Source of the DNA: Gemmobacter lanyuensis
GTDB taxonomy: Bacteria > Pseudomonadota > Alphaproteobacteria > Rhodobacterales > Rhodobacteraceae
Length of the DNA: 64,000 bases
Direction of reading: 5' to 3'
Assembly: GCF_014652355.1 (NCBI RefSeq)
Contig: NZ_BMYQ01000003.1
Location: 124,001-188,000, forward strand
The translations under genes and the position numbers were made by a program. Position 1 is the stretch's first letter. Each line of letters begins with the position of its first letter. Below, in pieces: positions 55,642-64,000 of the stretch. The notes under the pieces are model-generated. The model worked only from the letters and a program-made list of their open reading frames with translations. It made no database searches and was not told the origin of the DNA.

Positions 55642-55970
55642 CCGCTAGATCTGGGTGATTCGTCCCGCTGACCCGCATTGCTATGGCAAATTTACGGCTT
55701 TGTGGCCCCGTGGCGGGCCACTGGGGGGACTTTGCCGATCGTTCACGCCGGCGTGACCCGGCACTGTATTGAATTCTTTCGGAAAATCCGCGCGACCCTT
55801 TTCACGATTTACAGATTTCGTTCGATACCAGTCAAAAAATTTACAGAAAAAACCATTTAACAAAAGGGGTTACGCGAAAATCTGTTTTGGGTTTACAATG
55901 GCCGCAGGGATGGAAGGATCTGGCACGGCTCACCGCCGGATCCACGCTTACGACGAGGGGGGACCCCAGG
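55642..55970 (+). promoter_or_regulatory. AT-rich regulatory region upstream of acs with TTTACA repeats
   Basis: The 329-bp gap contains an AT-rich segment at about 55765-55905 amid GC-rich DNA. TTTACAGA occurs at 55808-55815 and 55840-55847, and TTTACA again at 55892-55897. The starts are 32 and 52 bp apart, close to three and five helical turns, so a protein could bind them on one face. Two short open frames (55678-55860 plus, 55681-55863 minus) are not convincing genes. The acs start codon is 74 bp after the last repeat. Confidence 0.5.
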
Positions 55971-57938
55971 ATGAACCAACAGCCCGCCGAACTTGCGCCG
56001 ACGACGCGCGACGTTCCCGCCGGTTTCGAAAACGCGCATGCCGATCTTGCCAAGTATCGCGCCATGTATGCCGAATCGGTCGACGACCCCGATGCCTTCT
56101 GGGGCCGTGAGGGGAAGCGGCTGGACTGGATCAAACCCTATACCCGCGTGAAGAACACCGACTTCACCTTCGGCAAAGTGTCGATCAAATGGTTCGAGGA
56201 CGGGGTTCTGAACGCCTCGGTCAACTGCATCGACCGCCACCTGAAGGACCGCGCGCTGCAGACCGCCATCATCTGGGAACCCGATGATCCGGCAACGCCC
56301 GCGTTGCACATCACCTACAAAGAGCTGTCGGAGAAGGTGAACCGCATGGCCAACGTCCTGCTGTCGCAGGGCGTGATGCGGGGCGACCGCGTGGTGATCT
56401 ATCTGCCGATGATCCCCGAGGCCGCCTATGCCATGCTGGCCTGCGCGCGCATCGGTGCCATCCATTCCATCGTCTTTGCAGGTTTCTCGCCCGATGCGCT
56501 GGCGAACCGCATCAATGACTGCGGCGCCAAGCTGGTCATCACCGCCGATACCGCCCCGCGCGGTGGCCGCCGCACGCCGCTGAAATCGAATACCGACGCT
56601 GCGCTGCTGCATTGCTCTGACAAGGTGCGCTGCCTTGTGGTCAAGCACACCGGCGATCAGATTTCCTGGGTCGATGGCCGCGATGTCGACGTCAAGCTGA
56701 TGATGGACATGGTCAGCCCGGAATGCCCGCCCCGCCCGATGGGGGCCGAGGACCCGCTGTTCATCCTGTATACCTCGGGGTCGACCGGCAAGCCGAAGGG
56801 CGTGGTGCATACCACCGGCGGCTATCTGGTCTATGCCGCGATGACCCATCAATACACCTTCGACTATCAGGACGGCGATGTGTTCTGGTGCACCGCCGAC
56901 GTGGGTTGGGTGACCGGACACAGCTATATCGTCTATGGCCCGCTGGCCAATGGCGCGACCACCATCATGTTCGAAGGCGTACCGACCTTCCCGGATGCCG
57001 GCCGTTTCTGGGAAGTCTGCGAAAAGCATGGCGTGACGCAGTTCTACACCGCGCCCACGGCGATCCGCTCGCTCATGGGGCAGGGGCCGGAATGGGTCGA
57101 GAAATATGATCTCTCGAAGCTGCGCGTGCTGGGTTCGGTCGGTGAGCCGATCAACCCCGAAGCCTGGGTCTGGTATGACAAGCATGTCGGCAAGGGCCGT
57201 TGCCCGATTGTCGATACCTTCTGGCAGACCGAAACCGGCGGCCACATGATTACCCCGCTGCCGGGTGCCACTGCGACCAAGCCGGGTTCGGCCACCACGC
57301 CCTTCTTCGGCGTCAAGCCGGTCGTGCTGGACCCCGCCACAGCCAAACGCCAGAGCGAGGTCGAGGCCGAGGGCGTCCTGTGCATCTCGGACAGCTGGCC
57401 GGGGCAGATGCGGACGCTCTGGGGCGACCATGACCGCTTCCAGGAGGCCTATTTCGCCCAGTACAAAGGGTATTACTTCACCGGGGACGGCTGCCGCCGC
57501 GATGCGGATGGCTATTACTGGATCACGGGCCGCGTGGATGACGTGATCAACGTCTCGGGGCACCGGATGGGCACTGCCGAGGTTGAAAGCGCACTGGTGG
57601 CCCATCAATCCGTGGCCGAAGCCGCCGTTGTCGGTTACCCGCATGACATCAAGGGGCAGGGCATCTACGCTTATGTCACGCTGATGAACGGGATTGAGCC
57701 GTCCGAGGATCTCCGCAAGGATCTGGTGAAATGGGTCCGCACCGAGATCGGCCCGATCGCCAGCCCAGATCTGATCCAGTGGTCGCCGGGCCTGCCCAAG
57801 ACCCGTTCGGGCAAGATCATGCGCCGGATTCTCCGCAAGATCGCCGAGAATGACTTTGGCAGCCTGGGTGACACCTCCACGCTGGCCGATCCCTCGGTCG
57901 TGGATGAGCTGATCGCCAACCGCATGAACCGGGGCTGA
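55971..57938 (+). CDS. acs: Acetyl-CoA synthetase (AMP-forming)
   Basis: A 655-residue adenylate-forming ligase. The P-loop [12 protein letters not shown] is at 267-278, followed by the [20 protein letters not shown] and [10 protein letters not shown] segments and the C-terminal [10 protein letters not shown] with K615, the lysine that is reversibly acetylated in this family. It converts acetate, ATP and CoA to acetyl-CoA, AMP and pyrophosphate. The start [16 protein letters not shown] at 55971 is preceded by a GGGGGACCCCAGG stretch; the upstream frame does not belong to the protein. adk begins 5 bp after the stop. Confidence 0.97.
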   Translation: MNQQPAELAPTTRDVPAGFENAHADLAKYRAMYAESVDDPDAFWGREGKRLDWIKPYTRVKNTDFTFGKVSIKWFEDGVLNASVNCIDRHLKDRALQTAIIWEPDDPATPALHITYKELSEKVNRMANVLLSQGVMRGDRVVIYLPMIPEAAYAMLACARIGAIHSIVFAGFSPDALANRINDCGAKLVITADTAPRGGRRTPLKSNTDAALLHCSDKVRCLVVKHTGDQISWVDGRDVDVKLMMDMVSPECPPRPMGAEDPLFILYTSGSTGKPKGVVHTTGGYLVYAAMTHQYTFDYQDGDVFWCTADVGWVTGHSYIVYGPLANGATTIMFEGVPTFPDAGRFWEVCEKHGVTQFYTAPTAIRSLMGQGPEWVEKYDLSKLRVLGSVGEPINPEAWVWYDKHVGKGRCPIVDTFWQTETGGHMITPLPGATATKPGSATTPFFGVKPVVLDPATAKRQSEVEAEGVLCISDSWPGQMRTLWGDHDRFQEAYFAQYKGYYFTGDGCRRDADGYYWITGRVDDVINVSGHRMGTAEVESALVAHQSVAEAAVVGYPHDIKGQGIYAYVTLMNGIEPSEDLRKDLVKWVRTEIGPIASPDLIQWSPGLPKTRSGKIMRRILRKIAENDFGSLGDTSTLADPSVVDELIANRMNRG

Positions 57939-57943
57939 GTGTG

Positions 57944-58630
57944 ATGGCTGACACGACCACCCTCACCACGCCGGCGGTGCTGATCCTCCTCGGGCCTCCG
58001 GGCGCGGGGAAGGGCACCCAGGCCCGGATGCTGGAAGAGGACTTTGGCCTTGTGCAGCTCTCGACCGGTGATCTGCTGCGCGCTGCTGTCGCGGCCGGGA
58101 CGGATGCGGGCCTGCGCGCCAAGGCGGTGATGGAGGCGGGGCAACTTGTGTCCGACGACATCGTGCTGGCGATCCTGCAGGACCGCATGGCCCAGCCCGA
58201 TGTCGCCCGCGGGATCATCCTGGACGGGTTCCCGCGCACCGACGGGCAGGCCGCTGCCCTTGACGGGCTGCTGGCCCGCGCGGGCCAAAAGGTGACCGCC
58301 GCCATCAGCCTTGAGGTTGATGACGAGGCCATGGTCGGGCGTGTGTCCGGCCGCTACACCTGCGCCGCTTGCGGCGAAGGGTATCACGACGAATTCAAGC
58401 AACCCGCCCAGGCGGGGACTTGTGACAAATGCGGCGGCACGGCGTTCAAACGCCGCGCCGACGACAACGCCGAAACGGTGCGCGAACGGCTCAAGGCCTA
58501 TCACGCCCAGACGGCGCCGCTGATCGCCTATTACGAAGCGCGGGGCGTGCTGGAACGGATCGATGCGATGGGTGCCATCGCCGATATCCGCCGGACGCTT
58601 GCCGCCATCGTCGAGCGCGTTTCAGCCTGA
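57944..58630 (+). CDS. adk: Adenylate kinase with zinc-binding LID
   Basis: A 228-residue long-form adenylate kinase. The P-loop is GPPGAGKGT (17-25), followed by QLSTGDLLR and the LDGFPRT motif. The LID carries a four-Cys zinc site, C140/C143 and C160/C163 (CAACG...CDKCG), as in Gram-positive and many alphaproteobacterial enzymes. It converts AMP + ATP to 2 ADP. ATG at 57944 is preferred over a GTG at 57941. It follows acs by 5 bp, so the AMP made by acetate activation can be recycled by a co-expressed enzyme. Confidence 0.95.
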   Translation: MADTTTLTTPAVLILLGPPGAGKGTQARMLEEDFGLVQLSTGDLLRAAVAAGTDAGLRAKAVMEAGQLVSDDIVLAILQDRMAQPDVARGIILDGFPRTDGQAAALDGLLARAGQKVTAAISLEVDDEAMVGRVSGRYTCAACGEGYHDEFKQPAQAGTCDKCGGTAFKRRADDNAETVRERLKAYHAQTAPLIAYYEARGVLERIDAMGAIADIRRTLAAIVERVSA

Positions 58631-58684
58631 GGGGAGACCCGCATCCGGGGGGAGAGGACCGGGCGCGGGAGTGAGTAGGGGAGG

Positions 58685-58763
58685 CCGCCGGTCCGGCGGT
58701 CCAGCATGACAAGGCAGACAGGGCCCGCGCCCGTCCGAACCACCCGTCGCTGTCTTCGACGGG
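58685..58763 (+). promoter_or_regulatory. Two inverted repeats between adk and the MHS gene
   Basis: CCGCCGG/CCGGCGG (58685-58699) is a near-perfect palindrome 55 nt after adk. CCCGTCG/CGACGGG (58743-58763, 7-nt loop) lies 67 nt before the transporter start. The first may help end the acs-adk transcript, the second may be leader structure. Neither has a T-tract. Confidence 0.4.
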
Positions 58764-58829
58764 ACTGGCTCTTGCATGCCCAAACCGAGACAGACCGGGT
58801 CCAGCCCGGCGAAACAAGGAGGATGCCTT

Positions 58830-60617
58830 ATGGCAATGAATCAGACGGATGTGGCGGCCACCCGCTCGCGTCCCATGACGGCGGAAGAACGCAAGGTCAT
58901 CATGGCCTCGTCCGCCGGGACGGTTTTCGAATGGTATGACTTCTACCTTTACGGCTCGCTCGCCTCGATCATCGGCGCGCAGTTCTTCACCGCCTTCCCG
59001 GAAGCCACCCGCAACGTGTTTGCGCTGCTGGCCTTTGCCGCCGGCTTCATCGTGCGTCCCTTCGGCGCGCTGGTGTTCGGCGCGATGGGCGACCTGATCG
59101 GCCGGAAGTATACCTTCCTGGCGACCATTCTGATCATGGGCTTCTCGACCTTCCTCGTCGGGATGCTGCCGGGCTACCAGTCCTGGGGCGTGGCCGCGCC
59201 GATCATCCTGATCGCGCTGCGGATGGCCCAGGGCCTGGCACTGGGTGGGGAATATGGCGGCGCCGCCGTCTATGTGGCCGAACACGCGCCTCCGGGCCAG
59301 CGCGGCTACTTCACCGCCTTCATCCAGACCACCGCGACCATCGGTCTGCTGCTGTCGCTGATCGTCATCCTGCTGGTGCAGGGCTACATCAACGGCCACT
59401 ACCCGGATCAGCCGATCCTGGACGCCGCCGGTGCCGCCACGATGAACGCCGATGGCACCCCGGCCATGATGAAGGCCTTCAACGCCTGGGGCTGGCGCAT
59501 CCCGTTCCTGGGTTCGATCTTCCTGCTGCTGATCTCGCTCTACATCCGTCTGCAGATGAACGAATCGCCGGCCTTCAAGAAGATGAAGGAAGAAGGCGCA
59601 CAGTCGAAAGCGCCGCTGCGTGAAGCCTTCGGTCAGTGGAAGAACGCCAAGATCGCCATCATCGCGCTGCTCGGCCTTGTCGCCGGTCAGGCTGTGGTCT
59701 GGTACTCGGGTCAGTTCTACGCGCTGTTCTATGTGCAGAACGTCATCAAGGTGGACAGCTTCACCGCCAACGTGCTGGTGGCATGGTCGCTGATCCTCGG
59801 CACCGGTGGCTTCCTGTTCTTCGGGTCGCTGTCGGACAAGATCGGCCGCAAGCCGATCATCCTGGCGGGCTGCCTCATCGCTGCGATCACCTACTTCCCG
59901 GTGTTCGAGCTGCTGACCAAGACCGCGAACCCCGCGCTCTATGCGGCGCATCAGACCCCGATCACCGTGACCGCAGATCTGGACTCCTGCTCGTTCCAGT
60001 TCAACCCGACGGGTACCGCCAAGTTCACTTCGTCCTGCGACATCGCCAAGGCGCTGCTGGCCAAATCCTCGGCCAACTACTCGACCGTGGCGGGCACCGC
60101 TGGCCAGGTGGCCGAAGTGAAGATCGGCGAAACCGTCATTGCGTCGTATGAAGCAGGTGCGCTTTCGGGCGACGATGCCAAGGCTGCGAAAACCGCCTTC
60201 GAGAAGTCGGTGAATGATGCCCTGACCGCTGCCGGCTATCCGCTGGTTGCCGACAAGAACGAGACCGTGGCCAAGGCGGCCCACTTCTTCGACATCTTCA
60301 CCGGCCAGAAGCTGACCATCATCGCCATCCTGACCTACCTCATCGTTCTGGTGACCATGGTGTACGGCCCGATGGCGGCCATGCTGGTGGAACTGTTCCC
60401 GACCCGTATCCGCTACTCGGGTCTGTCGCTGCCCTACCACATCGGCAACGGCTGGTTCGGCGGCCTGCTGCCCGCCACCGCCTTCGCGATCTCGGCCCAG
60501 ACCGGCAACATCTATGCGGGCCTCTGGTATGCGATCGTGGTCGCCCTGATGACCGTCGTCATCGGCACCCTGTTCGTGCCGGGCGGCACCCACAAGAAAG
60601 ACATCTTCTCGGAGTGA
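58830..60617 (+). CDS. MHS-type MFS transporter with large periplasmic insert
   Basis: A 595-residue transporter starting at ATG 58830 with an ideal AAGGAGG 7 nt upstream. It belongs to the metabolite:H+ symporter family: GTVFEWYDFYLYGSLA, the loop GAMGDLIGRKYT (85-96), and RMAQGLALGGEYGGAAVYVAEH. There are about 12 helices. Between helix 9 (ending near 361) and helix 10 (starting near 494) lies an extra segment of about 125 residues. By topology it is periplasmic; it carries two Cys (C387, C403) and N/T/S-rich strands. A second extra loop of about 35 residues is at 185-220. The substrate is unknown; relatives carry dicarboxylates, proline/betaine or shikimate. Location after acs-adk suggests an organic acid. 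Confidence 0.88.
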   Translation: MAMNQTDVAATRSRPMTAEERKVIMASSAGTVFEWYDFYLYGSLASIIGAQFFTAFPEATRNVFALLAFAAGFIVRPFGALVFGAMGDLIGRKYTFLATILIMGFSTFLVGMLPGYQSWGVAAPIILIALRMAQGLALGGEYGGAAVYVAEHAPPGQRGYFTAFIQTTATIGLLLSLIVILLVQGYINGHYPDQPILDAAGAATMNADGTPAMMKAFNAWGWRIPFLGSIFLLLISLYIRLQMNESPAFKKMKEEGAQSKAPLREAFGQWKNAKIAIIALLGLVAGQAVVWYSGQFYALFYVQNVIKVDSFTANVLVAWSLILGTGGFLFFGSLSDKIGRKPIILAGCLIAAITYFPVFELLTKTANPALYAAHQTPITVTADLDSCSFQFNPTGTAKFTSSCDIAKALLAKSSANYSTVAGTAGQVAEVKIGETVIASYEAGALSGDDAKAAKTAFEKSVNDALTAAGYPLVADKNETVAKAAHFFDIFTGQKLTIIAILTYLIVLVTMVYGPMAAMLVELFPTRIRYSGLSLPYHIGNGWFGGLLPATAFAISAQTGNIYAGLWYAIVVALMTVVIGTLFVPGGTHKKDIFSE

Positions 60618-60634
60618 TCCGGCAAGAGACGGCC

Positions 60635-60656
60635 GGGCCGGGGGAAACCCCGGCCC
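60635..60656 (+). terminator. GNRA-loop hairpin after the MHS gene
   Basis: GGGCCGGGG (60635-60643), loop GAAA, CCCCGGCCC (60648-60656), followed by GTTC. Very stable stem, short T content. Confidence 0.65.
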
Positions 60657-60764
60657 GTTCGCACAAGCAAGACCCGACGTCCATTCGCTTTCGCCATTGC
60701 GCCCCGATCCCTTTTGACCGTCCGCCCTGGCTCAGAGGCCAGCCGCAGGTCCGGAGCCCGCGCC

Positions 60765-61163
60765 ATGCCCCTCCACCACGACACCCCTGTTCCATCCGCG
60801 CCGCGGGTGCTGATCGTGGAAGATGACGATCACATCGCCATGGCCATCGAATATGTCCTGACGCGCGAGGGGCTGACCCATGAACGCGTGTCGATGGGGG
60901 CCGCCGCGCTGCCGCGCATTCGTGCGCTCAGCCCCGATCTCGTGCTTCTGGATGTGATGCTGCCCGATGTTTCTGGCCATGACATCTGCCGCGGCCTGCG
61001 GGAAGATCCCGCCCTTGCAGGGGTGCGCGTGCTGATGATGACGGCGCGGGGATCGGCCAATGACCGCCGCCGCGCGATGGACGAAGGCGCGGACGCCTTC
61101 GTGACCAAACCCTTTGATGTCAAGGATCTGCGCGCCGAGGTGCGGCGCCTTTTGCAGATCTGA
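60765..61163 (+). CDS. Single-domain response regulator (CheY-like)
   Basis: A 132-residue receiver domain only: acidic cluster E19/D20/D21 in LIVEDDDHIA, phosphoacceptor D63 in LVLLDVMLPDVSG, the T in MMTARG, and K115 in VTKPFD. No output domain is fused, so it signals by protein contact. The nearest annotated sensor kinase is outside the window. The first ten residues (MPLHHDTPVPSA) are outside the domain. It lies 147 bp after the transporter and convergent with the small membrane protein gene. Confidence 0.92.
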   Translation: MPLHHDTPVPSAPRVLIVEDDDHIAMAIEYVLTREGLTHERVSMGAAALPRIRALSPDLVLLDVMLPDVSGHDICRGLREDPALAGVRVLMMTARGSANDRRRAMDEGADAFVTKPFDVKDLRAEVRRLLQI

Positions 61164-61175
61164 CGCCGCCCGCGG

Positions 61176-61457
61176 TCAGGTCCCGCGGCTGCGGCTGATG
61201 ACCGACCAGACCCCCAGCGCCGCCGCCACGAAGATCGTGTTCACCACGACCCCGGTCGCCACCTGCATCCACAGCGGGGCAGCCACCGGGCTTGCGGCCG
61301 TGACCGGAATGATCACTGCGATGAAGGCGATCCCTGCCGCCAGCGGCACCCACATGCCCGTGGCCGCGCGCGTGCGGAACATCGTATAGATCAGCGCCAG
61401 AACCAGACCCAGCCGGAACACATCCGTCAGCTGCGCCTGCAGAAGTTCAACCCACAT
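61176..61457 (-). CDS. Small integral membrane protein
   Basis: A 93-residue protein starting MWVELLQAQLTDVFRLGLVLA at 61457, preceded by GAGGGAGGGG. It has three hydrophobic helices (about 13-28, 36-55, 66-85). I recognise no family or motif. It is transcribed away from dnaG, whose start is 118 bp away on the other strand. Confidence 0.75.
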   Translation of the reverse strand: MWVELLQAQLTDVFRLGLVLALIYTMFRTRAATGMWVPLAAGIAFIAVIIPVTAASPVAAPLWMQVATGVVVNTIFVAAALGVWSVISRSRGT

Positions 61458-61574
61458 TTTCCCCTCCCTCTTTTCCTTCTCGATAGCGGAGCCGGGGCGG
61501 TCGGTCCAGCCTTCGGACGGCGCGCGCGCAGGGGCGCACTGGACTCTGGGCCGCATCCGCCCGATATAGAGGGC

Positions 61575-63566
61575 ATGTCCCTGCCGCCCGGTTTCCTTGA
61601 TGAGCTTCGCACCCGCGTCACGCTCTCCAGCGTGGTGGGGCGCAAAGTCACGTGGGATGCCCGCAAGTCCAATCAGGGCAAGGGCGACTGGTGGGCGCCT
61701 TGCCCCTTCCATCAGGAAAAATCGGCCTCTTTCCATGTCGATGACCGGAAGGGTTTTTACTACTGCTTCGGTTGCCACGCGAAGGGCGATGCTGTCACCT
61801 TCCTGAAAGAGGCCGAGAACGTCAGCTTCATGGAGGCGGTGGAGATTCTGGCGCGCGAGGCCGGAATGCAGATGCCCGCCCGTGATCCGCAGGCCGCGCA
61901 AAAGGCCGACCGTCGCACCCAGCTGGCCGAGGTGATGGAAGAGGCCGTCCGTTTCTTCCGGCTGCAACTGCGGATGCAGGGCGCGCAGGCCGCGCGGGAT
62001 TATCTGGCGCAGAAGCGCCGCCTTTCGCCCGAGGCGCAAGACCGCTGGGAAATCGGTTGGGCGCCCGACAGCCGCGTGGCGCTTCTCAATGCGCTCAAGG
62101 CCAAGGGCGTGGCGCCGGATCTGATGGTGGCCAGCGGGCTGATCGCAAAGGGCGATGACGGCAGCCTTTATGACCGCTTCCGCGGCCGGATCATCTTTCC
62201 GATCCGCGATGCGCGGGGGCGGGCGATTTCGCTGGGCGGGCGGTCGATGGACCCGAACGCGCGGGCCAAATACCTTAACGGCCCGGAAACCGAGCTGTTC
62301 GACAAGGGGCGCAACCTCTTCAACCACGGCCCCGCACGGGAAGCTGCCGGGAAGGGGCGCCCGCTGATCGTGGCCGAGGGCTATATGGACGTGATCGCGC
62401 TGGTCGAGGCGGGCTTTCCCGCCGCCGTGGCGCCTTTGGGCACGGCCATCACCGAAGATCAGCTGCGCCTGATGTGGCGGATTTCGCCCGAACCCATCAT
62501 CACCCTGGATGGCGATACGGCGGGCCAGCGCGCGGCCATGCGGGTGATCGACCTTGCGCTGCCGCTGTTGGAAGCGGGGCAGGGGTTGCGCTTTGCGGTG
62601 CTGCCGCCAGGGCTTGATCCTGATGACCTGCTCAAGCAGAAGGGAGCCCCGGCGATGCAAGAGGTGCTCGAGACGGCGCAGCCCATGGTGAACCTGCTTT
62701 GGCGGCGGGAAACCGAGGGCCGCGTTTTCGACAGCCCCGAACGCAAGGCCGCGCTCGACAAAAGCCTGCGCGCCGCGCTGATGAAGATCCGTGATCCTTC
62801 GATCCGCAAACACTACGGCGATGACATCAAGGAGCTGCGCTGGGATCTGTTCCGGCAGGGCCGCCGTCCCACGCGCAGCGCCGAACGCGCGCCACGCGCT
62901 GCCTTTGGCGGCACGGCGCGCGGGGGGCGGTTCCAGCCGGTCGAACCGCTGGCCAGTACCCGCGCCTCGCTTCTGGCCAGCGCGGCAGAGGGGGATGAAA
63001 CGACCATCGCCCTGCGTGTTTCGGTGGTGCTGGCGGCGCTGTGCCTGCATCCGCGGCTGATTGACCGGCACGAGGCGCAGATCGAACGCATGCAGCTGTC
63101 GGACCCGGCACATGAACATCTGCGGCAGGTCGTGCTGACCCATGCCCATGACGCCGATCCCGATACTTGCGCCGCGCGCCTGGCGCGGGCAGCCGGTCCT
63201 GCCCTTGAAACGCTGCTTGCCCATCCCTACGTGCAGATCTCGCCTCCCGTGCGCCACCCGCAGGATCAGGACCGCGCGGCCATGTGTCTGGCGCAGGAAC
63301 TGGCCAAGCTCGAGGCTCATTGGGGCGCTGAACAAGAGTTGCGCGAGGCAGAGGAGGACATCCACGCCCTTGCCGATGAAGGCCTCACCTGGCGGCTGGG
63401 GCAAGTGGCCCGCGCCAAGGCGGATGCCGAGAAGGGCCCCGAGGCCGCCCGCGCCGAAGGCGTGATCGCGCCCAACGGGGTCGAGCTGAATCGCGAGGAA
63501 CTGGATCATGCACAACGGATATGGGCCAGCATCGACTTCACGCGCGGCGGAAAATCCCGCTCTTAG
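61575..63566 (+). CDS. dnaG: DNA primase
   Basis: A 663-residue primase. The N-terminal zinc finger is C43-H46-C64-C67 (CPFHQEKSASF, then YYCFGC). The RNAP-basic domain carries GGRSMDPNARAKYLNGPET and ELFDKGRNLFN. The TOPRIM core has E268 in VAEGYMDVIAL and the DGDTAG metal-binding string. The C-terminal about 180 residues contain the helicase-binding helices. It makes RNA primers at the replication fork. rpoD lies downstream, the usual macromolecular-synthesis arrangement without rpsU. Confidence 0.97.
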   Translation: MSLPPGFLDELRTRVTLSSVVGRKVTWDARKSNQGKGDWWAPCPFHQEKSASFHVDDRKGFYYCFGCHAKGDAVTFLKEAENVSFMEAVEILAREAGMQMPARDPQAAQKADRRTQLAEVMEEAVRFFRLQLRMQGAQAARDYLAQKRRLSPEAQDRWEIGWAPDSRVALLNALKAKGVAPDLMVASGLIAKGDDGSLYDRFRGRIIFPIRDARGRAISLGGRSMDPNARAKYLNGPETELFDKGRNLFNHGPAREAAGKGRPLIVAEGYMDVIALVEAGFPAAVAPLGTAITEDQLRLMWRISPEPIITLDGDTAGQRAAMRVIDLALPLLEAGQGLRFAVLPPGLDPDDLLKQKGAPAMQEVLETAQPMVNLLWRRETEGRVFDSPERKAALDKSLRAALMKIRDPSIRKHYGDDIKELRWDLFRQGRRPTRSAERAPRAAFGGTARGGRFQPVEPLASTRASLLASAAEGDETTIALRVSVVLAALCLHPRLIDRHEAQIERMQLSDPAHEHLRQVVLTHAHDADPDTCAARLARAAGPALETLLAHPYVQISPPVRHPQDQDRAAMCLAQELAKLEAHWGAEQELREAEEDIHALADEGLTWRLGQVARAKADAEKGPEAARAEGVIAPNGVELNREELDHAQRIWASIDFTRGGKSRS

Positions 63567-63631
63567 CCCTTATTCTGTTGGGTGTTGCGCCGGTTCTTGG
63601 GCCTGCGCACGCTCCCCCCTTGCCCTTCCTT

Positions 63632-63670
63632 GATTCGCACGATTGATTCGACATCGATACCGACTGATTC
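63632..63670 (+). promoter_or_regulatory. Cluster of three GATTC (CcrM-type) sites upstream of rpoD
   Basis: GATTC occurs at 63632-63636, 63645-63649 and 63666-63670, within 39 bp and ending 17 bp before the rpoD start codon. GANTC is the CcrM methylation site in alphaproteobacteria. The same window encodes GcrA, which reads such sites with sigma-70. Function here is inferred. Confidence 0.5.
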
Positions 63671-63687
63671 GGCCCCCAGGAGTTCAC

Positions 63688-64000
63688 ATGGTCAAAGACA
63701 CCGACGACGGCAAACCCGAGGATCAGGACGCCGACGTTTCGCTCGACATGAGTCAGGCGGCCGTGAAGCGCATGATCGCGGATGCCCGCGAACGTGGCTA
63801 CATCACCTATGATCAGCTGAACGCGGTGCTGCCCCCGGAACAGGCCTCGTCGGAGCAGATCGAGGATGTGATGGCCATGCTCTCGGAGATGGGCATCAAC
63901 GTCGTCGAGAACGAAGAGGCCGAAGAGGGCGAAACCGGCGGTGAGCTGGTCGAGGCCGGGTCGGGATCGCGCGAGCTTGCCATTGCCGGGGGCGCGTCGG
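63688..64000 (+). CDS. rpoD: RNA polymerase sigma factor RpoD, N-terminal part
   Basis: The ATG at 63688 follows AGGAG. The frame is open to the right edge (104 complete codons). The start region DVSLDMSQAAVKRMIADARERGYITYDQLNAVLPP is region 1.1 of alphaproteobacterial RpoD, followed by QIEDVMAMLSEMGINVVE and an acidic stretch. This is the housekeeping sigma factor; the conserved 2-4 regions lie beyond the window. Confidence 0.95.
   Translation, partial: MVKDTDDGKPEDQDADVSLDMSQAAVKRMIADARERGYITYDQLNAVLPPEQASSEQIEDVMAMLSEMGINVVENEEAEEGETGGELVEAGSGSRELAIAGGAS

Noticed and set aside
55678-55863. Two 60-codon frames on opposite strands upstream of acs
   Set aside because: No ribosome sites, no family resemblance, and they cover an AT-rich regulatory stretch.
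55642-55970. TTTGCAAA-type sites of short-chain acyl-CoA regulators (PccR/RamB-like) before acs
   Set aside because: I looked for the palindromic TTTGCAAA pair and did not find it; the TTTACA repeats differ.

Overview
The window is a high-GC chromosomal segment with short intergenic gaps. It comes from an alphaproteobacterium, almost certainly a member of the Rhodobacteraceae (Rhodobacter/Gemmobacter/Tabrizicola-like). Clade markers are GcrA, ethylmalonyl-CoA mutase plus methylmalonyl-CoA epimerase (ethylmalonyl-CoA pathway), a tandem glycine riboswitch in front of gcvTHP, a three-gene TadG/TadE locus, DUF1467 next to the epimerase, and hom and glpX close together. Most of the window is ordinary core genome. 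There is no rRNA, no CRISPR array, no insertion sequence and no recognisable prophage; one tRNA-Ala(CGC) is present.

Layout. 1-6164: partial ecm, a PlsB-like acyltransferase, a solo ParA ATPase, a 25-residue membrane peptide, ettA, and a MarR-GNAT fusion. 6283-10138: nadD, a secreted protein of 19 MORN repeats, and glutamine-dependent nadE. 10139-10790: a conspicuously AT-richer insertion with one HEPN-like gene. 10813-16875: PfkB sugar kinase, wrbA, a Tat-exported MBL hydrolase, a zincin, gltX and a MATE exporter. 16915-21692: glycine riboswitch and gcvT-gcvH-gcvP. 21759-23440: azlCD, trxC-like and tRNA-Ala. 23519-30762: carB (minus), pabB/pabC-like and aspS. 30849-38978: DUF1993, a DUF1800/DUF1501 pair, MliC, a response regulator, epimerase/DUF1467, EI24, nitroreductase, lytic transglycosylase, DUF167 and gcrA. 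39081-45122: glpX and hom on minus, separated by a plus-strand outer-membrane-barrel/subtilase pair, then a lipoprotein, TetR and pirin. 45234-47916: tadG/tadE-type operon. 48396-55641: membrane protein, M20 amidohydrolase, CHAD protein, large beta-helix spike-like protein, HugZ-like protein and a SulP transporter. 55971-61457: acs, adk, an MHS-type transporter with an unusual periplasmic insert, a CheY-like regulator and a small membrane protein. 61575-64000: dnaG and the start of rpoD.

How the genes fit together. Several belong to acetate and one-carbon/C2 metabolism. Acetyl-CoA synthetase makes AMP, and adenylate kinase 5 bp downstream can recycle it. Ecm and the epimerase assimilate acetyl-CoA through the ethylmalonyl-CoA pathway. 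The glycine cleavage system is controlled by its own riboswitch. nadD and nadE are the two late steps of NAD synthesis. gcrA and a triplet of GATTC (CcrM-type) sites upstream of rpoD suggest a cell-cycle-methylation layer.

The most unusual items are the HEPN-like low-GC insertion, the barrel/subtilase cassette between hom and glpX, the signal-less beta-helix protein (candidate gene-transfer-agent or phage spike), and the MHS transporter carrying a periplasmic domain of about 125 residues. I found no clear undescribed multi-gene defence or mobile system.
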